Shown piece by piece: positions 1 to 7,996 of a stretch of 18,695 bases of DNA (positions are counted from its first letter, which is position 1; each line of letters starts with the position of its first letter). The stretch lies in contig JAKAMO010000053.1 of NCBI GenBank assembly GCA_021812825.1, positions 1-18,695 on the forward strand. The letters are read 5' to 3'. The position numbers were made by a program, and so were the translations under genes. Under the pieces are notes generated by a model. That model searched no databases. It had not been told where the DNA came from and saw only the letters and a program-made list of their open reading frames with translations. The stretch comes from a bacterium. GTDB lineage: Bacteria; Elusimicrobiota; Elusimicrobia; Elusimicrobiales; UBA9959.

Positions 1-1240
1 GTAATCCTTAAGGGAGACGTTATCCTTGCGGGGTATGTCGTAATGCTCGCGGATGGCGGCGAAGAGCTCGGCCTGCTTTACGGTGTCTATGCCGAGGTCT
101 GCCTCCATATCGAGGTCGAGTTCGAGCATGTCCTTGGGATAGCCGGTCTTCTCGGTTATCATGGCGAGTATGTTCTCACGCACCGCGTCCTCGGCGACCC
201 CGCCGGCGGCCGGGGCCACCGCGGGCGCGGCCTGTACCGGGGCCGGGGCGGTCACAACAGCCTGTGCGGGAGCCTGAGCCCCAGCGGGAGCCGCGCCTCC
301 TTTGGACTCCAGCACGAACTTGATGCAGTGCCTTATCGTCGGGTAGTCCTTCAGCGAGACGTTGTCCCTGCGCGGGATGTCGTAGTGCTCGCGGATGGCG
401 GCGAAGAGCTCGGCCTGCTTTACGGTGTCTATGCCGAGGTCGGCCTCCATGTCGAGGTCGAGTTCCAGCATCTCGCGCGGATAGCCGGTCTTCTCGGTTA
501 TCATGCTGAGAATGTTCTCACGCACGGCGTCCGCGGAGACTCCGCCAGCGGCGGGAGCCGCGGCCGGTGCCGGGGCTGCGACCGGGGCAGGAGCCGCCTG
601 GACAACGGGGGCAGCGGTCTGTGCCGGAGTTGCGGCCACGGGAGCGGCTCCGCCCTTGGCGTCCAGCACGAACTTGATGCAGTGCCTTATCGTCGGGTAG
701 TCTTTTAGCGAGACGTTGTCGCGGCGCGGGATGTCGTAATGCTCGCGGATGGCGGCGAAGAGCTCGGCCTGCTTTACGGTGTCTATGCCGAGGTCGGCCT
801 CCATGTCGAGGTCGAGTTCCAGCATCTCGTGCGGATAGCCGGTCTTCTCGGTTATCATGCTGAGAATGTTCTCACGCACGGCGTCCGCGGAGACTCCGCC
901 GGCGGCGGGAGCCGCGGCAGGGGGCGCGTGGACGACAGGTGCCGGCGCGGGCGCGGCCTGGACCGGCGCGGCCTTCGCTGCGGGGGCTGCGCCTCCCTTG
1001 GCGTCCAGCACGAACTTGATGCAGTGCCTTATCGTCGGGTAGTCCTTCAGCGAAACGTTGTCCCTGCGGGGTATGTCGTAATGCTCGCGGATGGCGGCGA
1101 AGAGCTCGGCCTGCTTGACGGTGTCTATGCCGAGGTCGGCCTCCATGTCGAGGTCGAGTTCCAGCATCTCGCGCGGATAGCCGGTCTTCTCGGTTATCAT
1201 CGCCAGGATATTCTCACGCACGGCGTCCTCGGTAAGACCG
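1..1240 (-). repeat. Tandem in-gene repeats encoding four near-identical carrier domains
   Basis: The same block recurs with matching points at + positions 40, 382, 736 and 1078, giving periods of 342, 354 and 342 bases (114, 118 and 114 codons). Each unit encodes a helix-rich carrier domain starting near (D)AVRENIL, continuing through MLELDLDMEADLG, IDTVKQAELF and HYDIPR, and ending near HCIKFVL. Comparing the copies at 361-560 and 715-914 by eye shows only a handful of base differences across the domain. The Ala/Pro/Val-rich linkers differ more in sequence and length. The fourth unit is cut by the window edge after NVSLKDY, so more copies may follow. Confidence 0.9.
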
Positions 1241-4200
1241 GACGCCTGCTTGGTCGCCGGAGCGGGGGCCGGGACGGGACGCGCGGCAGCCTGAACGGCC
1301 GCGGCGGGCGCGGGTTTGGTCGCGGCGGCCACCGCGACCGGCTCTTTCACCGGCGGCATTGCCGGGGGCTTGCCCGCGGTCTTCTTGTCCTTTACGCGCA
1401 GCGTGTTGAACACAACTTCCAGCTCGGCGGCCGGGTCCCCTGAGACCTCGCGCAGCCACGCGTTGTAGCGGCCCTGGTCCTCGTAGCGGCTCTCCCCCTC
1501 CTTCCAGACGCGCTCGGTCATGGACATGCCCATGTGCGAGCCGAAGCCGGCCGCGAAGCGCAGCGCGTACTTCAGGTCGTAATGGCCGCCCTTGGACAGG
1601 TTGATGCCGGCCAGGTCCGGGTCGGGCTCCTTGTAGTTGGCGATGGGCGGGATGATGCCGGTGTTCAGGGCGCGGATGGCCACGGCGTCCTCCAGCGAGG
1701 CGCCCATGGTGTGGCCGGTGAAGCCCTTCACGTTGCTGACTATCACCTTCTCGGCCGACGGGCCGAAAGCGGCCTTAAGGGCCCTCACCTCGGCGGAAGC
1801 GGAGCCGCCGCGGGCCGGGGTATAGGTCTCGTGCGACATGAACATCGTGTACGGCGCCATCTCCTCGCGCTTCAGGCCGTAGATGCGCTCTATCTTGCCC
1901 AGGAAGCCGGACATGATGGAGGCCACGTGGTTTACGTCGAGGCGGGTGGCGTGGAACGCGGAGTTGGCCGCCTCGGTGAGCAGCAGGCGCGCCAGCGGCT
2001 TCATGCCGCGGCCGCGCGTCAGCGTCTCGTCCTCGATGACCAGCGCCACGGCGCCGGAGCCTACTATCAGGCCGTGGCGGCGGCGGTCGAACGGCAGGGC
2101 CGCCTCGGAGACGTTCTCCTTGGTGGTCGCGGTGCCGCTGGCGAGGAAGCCGGGCAGCGTCCACTCCTGTATCACCTCGTTGGTGATGTCGTCGCCGCCT
2201 ATCACCACCACGCGCTTGCACTTGCCGGCGCGTATCCAGGACTCGGCCACGTGCACGGACTGCGTCGTGGAGGAGCAGGCGGCGCTCAGGTGTATGGTCG
2301 GGCCCTTGGCGCCCACCCATTGGGCGAACTGGGAGTCCGCTATCGGGATCACCTTGAGCAGGAAGTTCTGGCTGAAAGAATAGGGATCTTTGCCTTCTCC
2401 GGGCGTGTAGCCGGCGAACTCCTTCTGCAGCCAGGCGCGCAGGCCGGCCTTGTCGGCCTCCGACGGCAGCTTGTCCACTATGCGGTGGTAGACCTCCCAG
2501 AGCTGCTCGGCTGTCTTGCCCGCGTACTTATGGTTGAAGTAATGGGTCACCTCTTTCAGCAGGGATTCCATCACCGGGAAGGCGGACGCGAATATCACGC
2601 CGGTCTCGGAGGCCACCGGCTCAGGCAGCGCCCATTTCTCCGGCAGGTAGCTGCCGGTGGTGGTCTTCTTGTAGTAATGGATCAGCGGCAGGCCGGCGTC
2701 CTTGAGCGCCAGCACGCCGGCGCCGATGGCCATCTTGAAGGTGGAGTCGAGAGCCTTGGCCACGGTGTTCGGCAGGCCGAACTCGGCCTGTATGTCCAGC
2801 TGGCCCTTGCGGGCGGACAGCTTTATGGCCTGGTCCACGGTGTCGATCTTCTCGATGGAGCCGCCGCCGGTGGGCGACTTCACTACGCGGATGATGTTCT
2901 TCTCTATCTGCTTCGTGCGCCACTCGCCCGGTATGGGCTCTATCATGTTCTTGCCGGCCAGTATTTCGTCGAGGTTCTTCTCGCGGAACAGCTTGTCCCA
3001 GGTGCCGGGCGTGCCGCCGGCTATGCCGGAAACGCCTATCGGGTTGAAGTTGAAGCCGTAGAGCTCCGCGAAAGCGGCCTTGTCCGCCGGCAGCGTCGCG
3101 GAAGGTCCCTGCACGGAGACCGGGGCAGAGGAGGCCTTGCCTGTCGCCTTTAGCGCCCAGTTCTGGTAGTACGGGTTGAAGAACTTCCCTCCTTGGCGCG
3201 GCGCCTTGCCGTCCCAGTTCACAGGTATGCCGAGGGCCGTCATGTTGGCGAGCAGGTCGTTGAGCTCGGTAATGCCGCCCCGCTTCGGGTGGTTGGAGGC
3301 CAGGACGGTGATGTCCTTCTTGTCCTTCAGCGTCGCGGTGGCGAAAGCGCTCAGCACGCGCTTCGGGCCGCACTCTATGAACGTGCGCACGCCTTCCGTG
3401 TACATGCGCTCGAGCTGCTTTATGAACTCCACGGGGCTCGTCATCTGCTTTATCAGCATGTCATAGATGCCCTGCGTGTCCGTAGGGAAGAAGTCCGCGG
3501 TCACGTTGGAAAGGATCTTCATGTCGGCGGTCTTTATCGGTATGTTCTCGAGGAACTTGCGGTAAGGGCCCATGGCCGGGGCCACTATCTGCGAATGGAA
3601 GGCGTGGCTGACCGGGATCTCGCCGGCCTCTATGCCCATGGCCTTGAAGTGCTGCACGGCCTGCTCGACGGACCTCGCCTCGCCGGCTATCACGGTCTGC
3701 AGGGGGCAGTTCTTGTTGGCGCAGATCACGTAGCCGCCGATCTTCTTGAGCTCGACGTCCACTTTGTCGCTGCCGAGCGCCACGGAGGCCATCTTGCCCG
3801 GGTCGGCCACCTTTACGCTGGACATCTCCTTGGCGCGGCTGGTGACGGCGCGCAGGCCGTTCTCGAAGGTGAAGATGCCGGCCGCGGTGGCGGCGGCGTA
3901 CTCGCCCAGCGAGTGGCCGATGGCCATGTCCGGAACTATGCCGAGCTCGCGGAACAGGCGGTACATGGCTATGTCGGCCGTCATCATGGACGGCTGCGTG
4001 AGCTGGGTCTGTTTTATCGCGGCCTCGCGCTTGGCCAGCTCTTCCTTGCCCTCTCCGGGTTTGGACCAGATGGCCTCGGTGAGCCTGACGCCTATCATTT
4101 TCTCCAGTATGACGTCCGCCTCGTCGAACGTGGCCTGGACCACCTGGTACTTGGCGGCGAGGTCCCGCATCATGTCCACGTACTGCGAGCCCTGGCCGGG

Positions 4201-6009
4201 GAACAGCAGGCCGACCTTGGCCGTGTTGGCGGCCGTCTTGAAGGTGTAAACGCCCTTCAGCTTGAAGTTGAGCGGCGGCTCGCTCCAGGTCTCGGCCTTG
4301 CCGTTCTTGGCCATGAACTCTATCTTCTCGGCGAGGTCCTTCGGGGACTTCGCGACTATGGATACGCCCCACGGGCCCTTGGCCTTCGTCATGGAAGGCT
4401 GCGCGTAGACGGCCATCGGGTAGCTTTCCGGCCATTTGGAGAACACGGCCGCGGCTTCGTTCTTCGCGTTGGTTATCACGTCTTCGGGCGTATTGCCGGT
4501 AAAAGTGACGGCCTCGCCTTGCAGGTTCGCGAAGGGCGCGCGCGGGTTCTCGACCACCTCCACTGAGGCGGCGGGCGCCTCGGCGGCGGCGCCGGCCTTG
4601 GCGTACCGGGGATGGTTCGGGCCGGTGTATTCTTCCATCAGCACGTGGAAGTTGGTGCCGCCGAAGCCGAAAGAGGAGACGTCGGCGCGGCGTATGCCGT
4701 CCTTGCTCCAGGGCTCGGCTTTGGTGATGACCCTGAAGAGGCCGGTGTCTATGCCGGGGTTAAGCTTGACGCAGTTGATGGAGGTAGGGAGCGTCTTGTT
4801 ATAGATCGCGAGGGCCGTCTTGGCTATGGACACCGCGCCGGCGGCGGCCTTGGCGTGGCCGATCTGGGATTTCACGGCCGTGAGGCCGAGCTTCTTGCCG
4901 GCCATATGCGGGCCGAACACTTCTTTCAGCACGCCTACCTCGGTGGCGTCGCCTACCTTGGTGGCGGTGCCGTGCGCCTCCACGAAATCCACGTCGCCGG
5001 GGCCGTAGTCCACCTCGGTGAAGGCGTTCTCTATGGCCATCTTCTGGCCCTTCGGGTTCGGGGCGGTGATGCCCTTGCCCTTGCCGTCGGAGGAGGCGCC
5101 TACCGCGTTGACCAGCGCGTAGATCCTGTCGCCGTCGCGCTGGGCGTCGGAGAGGCGCTTCAGCACGTAGACGGCCACGGCCTCGGCCATCACGAAGCCG
5201 TTGGCGCGCTCGTCGAAGGAATAGGAGCCGTCGGCCGACAGCGCGCCTATCTTGCAGAACTTCACGAAGGCCGGGGCGCTCATCATCTCGTCGGCGCCGC
5301 CCGCCACAGCCATGTCGAACTTGCCGGCGCGCAGGCCGAGCACCGCGTAGTCGAGCGCGGCCATCGAGGAGGCGCAGGCCGCGTCCATCGTCATGTTGGG
5401 GCCGTTGAAGTTGAAGATGTTGGCTATGCGGCCGGCGGTCACGTTGGAGAGCTCGCCGGGCATGGTGTCCTCGGTGATCCTGACGATGTCCCTGTCCAGG
5501 CCGGCCTCGTAGTCCTTTATGATCTGGGCCTTCTTGTCCGAGGGCAGGGCGGAGAACGCCGCGGACTTGGCCAGCAGGTCCTCGTTGTAGAACTTGTAGA
5601 CGCGCATGTCGGTCATTTCCTTGCGCATCGCGCCCATCGCGTTGCCTATCACGGCCGCGGTGCGCTTGCTGTCGAAAGGCTTCTTATCGTAGCCGGAGTC
5701 CTCCAGGGCCATGCGGACGGCCTCGATGGTCATCTGCTGCAGGCGCGAGATCTGCGCGGCGCTCTGCGGCGGGATCTTGTACTTGATGGAATCGAACTTA
5801 AAGCCCTCTATGAAGCCGCCTATCTTGGAATAGGTCTTGTCGGCGGCCTTGTGGTCCTCGGAGTAGTAGAGCTTCCAGTCCCAGCGGTCGGCCGGTACCT
5901 CCCCTATGCAGTTCCGGCCTTCGGTCACGTTCTTCCAGAACTGGTCCTTGTTCAGGGCCTTGGGGGCTATCACGCCTATACCGACTATCGCTATTTTTTC
6001 ATTGTTCAT
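1..6009 (-). CDS. PUFA-synthase/PKS-like megasynthase, KS-AT-KS-ACPx4+, partial (C-terminus off window)
   Basis: The first 2003 codons are open from ATG at 6009 to the window edge, with no stop. KS1 spans residues ~1-460: active Cys212 in DAACASS, His in VEAHGTAT and in QIGHAKAA, and a C-terminal FGFGGTNFHV. AT spans ~590-890: FPGQGSQY, nucleophile Ser700 in GHSLGE, an Arg in TSRAKEM, and SHAFHS near 801-806, which in this family points to malonyl-CoA. A second, divergent KS spans ~975-1497: Cys1245 in SAACSSTTQ, a first His in SHETYTPARGG instead of EAHGT, and a second in GFTGHTMGA, so the Cys-His-His triad looks intact. A Pro/Ala-rich linker leads to carrier domains centred on residues 1630, 1744, 1862 and 1976; all read LGIDTVKQAELF, with Thr at the usual Ser. 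The start has a GAGG ribosome site (6018-6021) 8 nt upstream. Iterative KS-AT-multi-ACP layouts are typical of PfaA-type lipid synthases, but here a second KS sits before the carriers and no KR, DH, ER or TE is visible. The product is unknown; a long-chain or secondary lipid is an inference. Confidence 0.93.
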   Translation of the reverse strand, partial: MNNEKIAIVGIGVIAPKALNKDQFWKNVTEGRNCIGEVPADRWDWKLYYSEDHKAADKTYSKIGGFIEGFKFDSIKYKIPPQSAAQISRLQQMTIEAVRMALEDSGYDKKPFDSKRTAAVIGNAMGAMRKEMTDMRVYKFYNEDLLAKSAAFSALPSDKKAQIIKDYEAGLDRDIVRITEDTMPGELSNVTAGRIANIFNFNGPNMTMDAACASSMAALDYAVLGLRAGKFDMAVAGGADEMMSAPAFVKFCKIGALSADGSYSFDERANGFVMAEAVAVYVLKRLSDAQRDGDRIYALVNAVGASSDGKGKGITAPNPKGQKMAIENAFTEVDYGPGDVDFVEAHGTATKVGDATEVGVLKEVFGPHMAGKKLGLTAVKSQIGHAKAAAGAVSIAKTALAIYNKTLPTSINCVKLNPGIDTGLFRVITKAEPWSKDGIRRADVSSFGFGGTNFHVLMEEYTGPNHPRYAKAGAAAEAPAASVEVVENPRAPFANLQGEAVTFTGNTPEDVITNAKNEAAAVFSKWPESYPMAVYAQPSMTKAKGPWGVSIVAKSPKDLAEKIEFMAKNGKAETWSEPPLNFKLKGVYTFKTAANTAKVGLLFPGQGSQYVDMMRDLAAKYQVVQATFDEADVILEKMIGVRLTEAIWSKPGEGKEELAKREAAIKQTQLTQPSMMTADIAMYRLFRELGIVPDMAIGHSLGEYAAATAAGIFTFENGLRAVTSRAKEMSSVKVADPGKMASVALGSDKVDVELKKIGGYVICANKNCPLQTVIAGEARSVEQAVQHFKAMGIEAGEIPVSHAFHSQIVAPAMGPYRKFLENIPIKTADMKILSNVTADFFPTDTQGIYDMLIKQMTSPVEFIKQLERMYTEGVRTFIECGPKRVLSAFATATLKDKKDITVLASNHPKRGGITELNDLLANMTALGIPVNWDGKAPRQGGKFFNPYYQNWALKATGKASSAPVSVQGPSATLPADKAAFAELYGFNFNPIGVSGIAGGTPGTWDKLFREKNLDEILAGKNMIEPIPGEWRTKQIEKNIIRVVKSPTGGGSIEKIDTVDQAIKLSARKGQLDIQAEFGLPNTVAKALDSTFKMAIGAGVLALKDAGLPLIHYYKKTTTGSYLPEKWALPEPVASETGVIFASAFPVMESLLKEVTHYFNHKYAGKTAEQLWEVYHRIVDKLPSEADKAGLRAWLQKEFAGYTPGEGKDPYSFSQNFLLKVIPIADSQFAQWVGAKGPTIHLSAACSSTTQSVHVAESWIRAGKCKRVVVIGGDDITNEVIQEWTLPGFLASGTATTKENVSEAALPFDRRRHGLIVGSGAVALVIEDETLTRGRGMKPLARLLLTEAANSAFHATRLDVNHVASIMSGFLGKIERIYGLKREEMAPYTMFMSHETYTPARGGSASAEVRALKAAFGPSAEKVIVSNVKGFTGHTMGASLEDAVAIRALNTGIIPPIANYKEPDPDLAGINLSKGGHYDLKYALRFAAGFGSHMGMSMTERVWKEGESRYEDQGRYNAWLREVSGDPAAELEVVFNTLRVKDKKTAGKPPAMPPVKEPVAVAAATKPAPAAAVQAAARPVPAPAPATKQASGLTEDAVRENILAMITEKTGYPREMLELDLDMEADLGIDTVKQAELFAAIREHYDIPRRDNVSLKDYPTIRHCIKFVLDAKGGAAPAAKAAPVQAAPAPAPVVHAPPAAAPAAGGVSADAVRENILSMITEKTGYPHEMLELDLDMEADLGIDTVKQAELFAAIREHYDIPRRDNVSLKDYPTIRHCIKFVLDAKGGAAPVAATPAQTAAPVVQAAPAPVAAPAPAAAPAAGGVSADAVRENILSMITEKTGYPREMLELDLDMEADLGIDTVKQAELFAAIREHYDIPRRDNVSLKDYPTIRHCIKFVLESKGGAAPAGAQAPAQAVVTAPAPVQAAPAVAPAAGGVAEDAVRENILAMITEKTGYPKDMLELDLDMEADLGIDTVKQAELFAAIREHYDIPRKDNVSLKDY

Positions 6010-6130
6010 AATCTATGCCTCATTTCCGCGGCTTCCGTTCTTAAAGCGGCAGCCTGCGTTTGGGTTTGTAAATTGTATGGATAAACGGGTCAGTTGATGC
6101 CGTTCAGGGATTTCATATATATATTTTAGG
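6010..6130 (-). promoter_or_regulatory. Leader and probable promoter region of the megasynthase
   Basis: This is the AT-richer stretch between the megasynthase start and the putative terminator of the upstream glycosyltransferase gene. Read on the minus strand it holds an ATATATATAT tract (around 6115-6125), a TACAAT hexamer (around 6072-6079) that could be a -10 box, and a GAGG ribosome site at 6018-6021. I cannot pair the -10 candidates with a convincing -35 box, so the exact promoter is unresolved. Confidence 0.35.
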
Positions 6131-6175
6131 AAAAAGCCCCCCCGCTAGGCAACTGGAAATGCCCCGCCGGAGGGC
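6131..6175 (-). terminator. Possible rho-independent terminator after the glycosyltransferase gene
   Basis: On the minus strand GCCCTCC (from 6175 down to 6169) can pair with GGGGGGC (6142 down to 6136), with one G-T wobble. The second arm is followed directly by TTTTT (6135-6131). The loop is long (about 26 nt) but has some internal GGC/GCC pairing. It lies 37 nt past the stop of the 6212-7855 gene and would separate that gene from the megasynthase. Confidence 0.4.
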
Positions 6176-6211
6176 CGTCCGCTGAGAAAAATGCTTAAAA
6201 AACAAGGTCTT

Positions 6212-7855
6212 TTAGCGCTCGGCGGTCCTGGGGAACTCCATGAGGTAAAGCACGCCTTTATTGCCGGACAGCGGAGTCGAATATTCGGCTTTATCCAGCA
6301 GTTTGAACCTGGGGTCCCTGGCATATGACACGATGGCCCTGTAGCCGGTGAACTTCTGCCATTCCCATTCCCCTATCATGCGGAGAGGTTTCATGGACTT
6401 GAGGTAGGCCATGTTCCTGCCGTAGTTATACCAGGCCTCGTAGTCGAAGCCGTTCACGATGTCGGAGGGCGCCAGGCCCTGGTGCGGTCTCGAGGCCAGC
6501 TCCCATTTCGCAGCGTTCCAGGCCAGGTAGTCCTTCTCCCCCGCCCAGCCCAGCAGGGCGCAGAGGGCCAGAGCCGGCCAGGCGGCGGCCCTGGAGAACT
6601 TCAGGCCCCTGGCCGCGAAAGCCGCGGCGGCCGCGAACCAGGGGAGCAGGGTCAGCAGGTAGCGGTCGAAGAACTTCGCACCCAGCAGGGAAATGGCGAA
6701 GTGCAGCGCCGCCGAGACGAAAAGGAAGCGGAGCTCCGGGCCGCCGGCCCGCAGGGCGAGGTCGCCGGCGCACAGCAACAGCGCGGCGGCTGCGGCGGAG
6801 ACGGCCGTGGCCGCGTACCAGAAAACCGGGCTGGCGAATATCCCGGACGGCTTCAGCGCCGTCCCGCCGAGTGTCAGGGTCCCGAGGCCCGATGGTGAAA
6901 GACTGTTCTCCAGGTAGGGAAGGCTGCCGTTGAAGGCGGCGAAGAGGCCCAGCCCGATAAGGGCCAGCCAGGGCAGGCCGGCCGCGACGCGCTGCTTCAA
7001 CCCGTTCTTGCCCCTGAACTGCCTGAAACAAAGGACCAGGCCGGCCGAGAGCGGTACCAGCATCAGCCCGGATTCCATCATCGCCGCGAAGGACCTGTAG
7101 ATAGAGCCGGCGAGGAAAGGGCCTATCTTGGCCAGATGGGCCAGCGTAGCAGCGCCGACATAGTTCTCCGAGGCCCAGGTCGGGCCGTGGACGAACTTGA
7201 ACCAGAGATAGTAGCCCAGCATGGCCGCGCCGGGCAGGGCCCAGGTCAGCGCGGCTTCCCGGAAGCCGAAGCGCTTCCTGGCCAGCTGCACAGCGGTGAA
7301 GGCCAGCGGGAGAGCTACCCCGAGCTGCCTGGTCAGATAGGCGGCCCCGGCGCACGCTCCGCCCAGCAGGATGGCCCGGGTGTTCCCCGGATCCTTGATA
7401 CGCCGCGCGTAGAAGAGGGAGGCGGCCAGCATCCACAGCAGATAATGGACGTCGGTCATGAAGGAATTGGACAGGACGATGAAAAGCGGGCTGAACGCCA
7501 GCGCCAGCGCCGCCAGCAGTCCTACCCCCGGCTCCGCGCCGCACTCCTCCAGCAGCCGGACGAAAACGAACAGGCAGGCCGCCGCCGCCAGCAGATTGGC
7601 CGCATGCAGCGCGGCGAAGCTGAAGCCGAACAGCTTGACGAACAGCGCGCCCCAGAGGAGATGCGGGACCTGCGTGGCCGAGCCCCAGTCGGACAGGGTG
7701 AGTCGCCCGGTCTCGGCCAGCGTACGGGCGGCGGAGGCGTAGGCCCAGTCGTCGTTGAGCGGGAAATCGTAGGCCCAGGGGGCGAGCGTGGCCGCGAAGG
7801 CCAGGAATATCGCGGGGGCGGCGTAAGCCGCGTACTTATAACGTCCGGAGAGCAT
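6212..7855 (-). CDS. Polytopic membrane glycosyltransferase, GT39/PMT_2 (ArnT-like) family
   Basis: The protein has 547 residues and is very hydrophobic, with about ten or more predicted membrane helices and a soluble C-terminal tail. In this family a sugar is moved from a polyprenyl-phosphate donor to a lipid, glycan or protein on the outer face of the inner membrane. The visible signatures are an acidic pair in the first outer loop (NDDWAYA, Asp35-Asp36) and the later loop motif NSFMTDVHY, matching the FMTD-type motif of PMT_2 proteins. Acceptor and donor cannot be told from the sequence. The ATG at 7855 has AGGAG only 2 nt upstream, an unusually short spacing, yet no other Met or GTG start lies nearby. 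It is divergent from cydA and lies upstream of the megasynthase in the same orientation, so it could decorate that product, but position is the only evidence. Family call firm, exact function unknown. Confidence 0.8.
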   Translation of the reverse strand: MLSGRYKYAAYAAPAIFLAFAATLAPWAYDFPLNDDWAYASAARTLAETGRLTLSDWGSATQVPHLLWGALFVKLFGFSFAALHAANLLAAAACLFVFVRLLEECGAEPGVGLLAALALAFSPLFIVLSNSFMTDVHYLLWMLAASLFYARRIKDPGNTRAILLGGACAGAAYLTRQLGVALPLAFTAVQLARKRFGFREAALTWALPGAAMLGYYLWFKFVHGPTWASENYVGAATLAHLAKIGPFLAGSIYRSFAAMMESGLMLVPLSAGLVLCFRQFRGKNGLKQRVAAGLPWLALIGLGLFAAFNGSLPYLENSLSPSGLGTLTLGGTALKPSGIFASPVFWYAATAVSAAAAALLLCAGDLALRAGGPELRFLFVSAALHFAISLLGAKFFDRYLLTLLPWFAAAAAFAARGLKFSRAAAWPALALCALLGWAGEKDYLAWNAAKWELASRPHQGLAPSDIVNGFDYEAWYNYGRNMAYLKSMKPLRMIGEWEWQKFTGYRAIVSYARDPRFKLLDKAEYSTPLSGNKGVLYLMEFPRTAER

Positions 7856-7996
7856 AACTCCTGGTGCGGCGCGGCCGTCGGCTAGAATATGGTTCCATTA
7901 TCCAAACCCCGTTGTGCACAGTTTACAATAATCCGGCTAGGGTGCTCAAAGCGTTCAGGAATAAATATATAATGGTATCGGGAGGAAAGATTAAAT
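7856..7996. promoter_or_regulatory. Divergent promoter region, glycosyltransferase / cydAB
   Basis: For cydA the plus strand has a perfect TATAAT at 7968-7973, with only a weak -35 (CTCAAA, 7945-7950, 17-bp spacing), and a GGAGG ribosome site at 7981-7985, 11 nt before the start. An imperfect palindrome, TTGTGCACAGTTTACAA (7912-7928), lies about 40 nt upstream of the -10. Its TTGT...ACAA ends resemble redox-repressor (Rex-type) operators, though the spacing differs by one base. For the minus-strand gene, GATAAT (7902-7897) is a possible -10. The cydA -10 is the well-supported part; the rest is tentative. Confidence 0.55.

Noticed and set aside
1..1240. Regular repeats as a possible CRISPR array or satellite
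   Set aside because: The period is about 342-354 bases, always a multiple of three, and the repeats encode carrier domains within one open frame.
43..6084. Long plus-strand open frames opposite the megasynthase (43-708, 739-1443, 1534-3153, 3193-4566, 4612-6084)
   Set aside because: They are antisense mirrors of the GC-rich coding strand: low-complexity Gly/Arg/His/Leu/Val-rich products with no family motifs, while the minus strand gives continuous KS, AT and carrier motifs in one frame.
6426..7885. Alternative frames within the glycosyltransferase gene (6426-7544 minus, 7136-7885 plus)
   Set aside because: Products are Arg/Gly/Gln-rich shadows; only the 6212-7855 frame gives membrane helices and GT39-type motifs.
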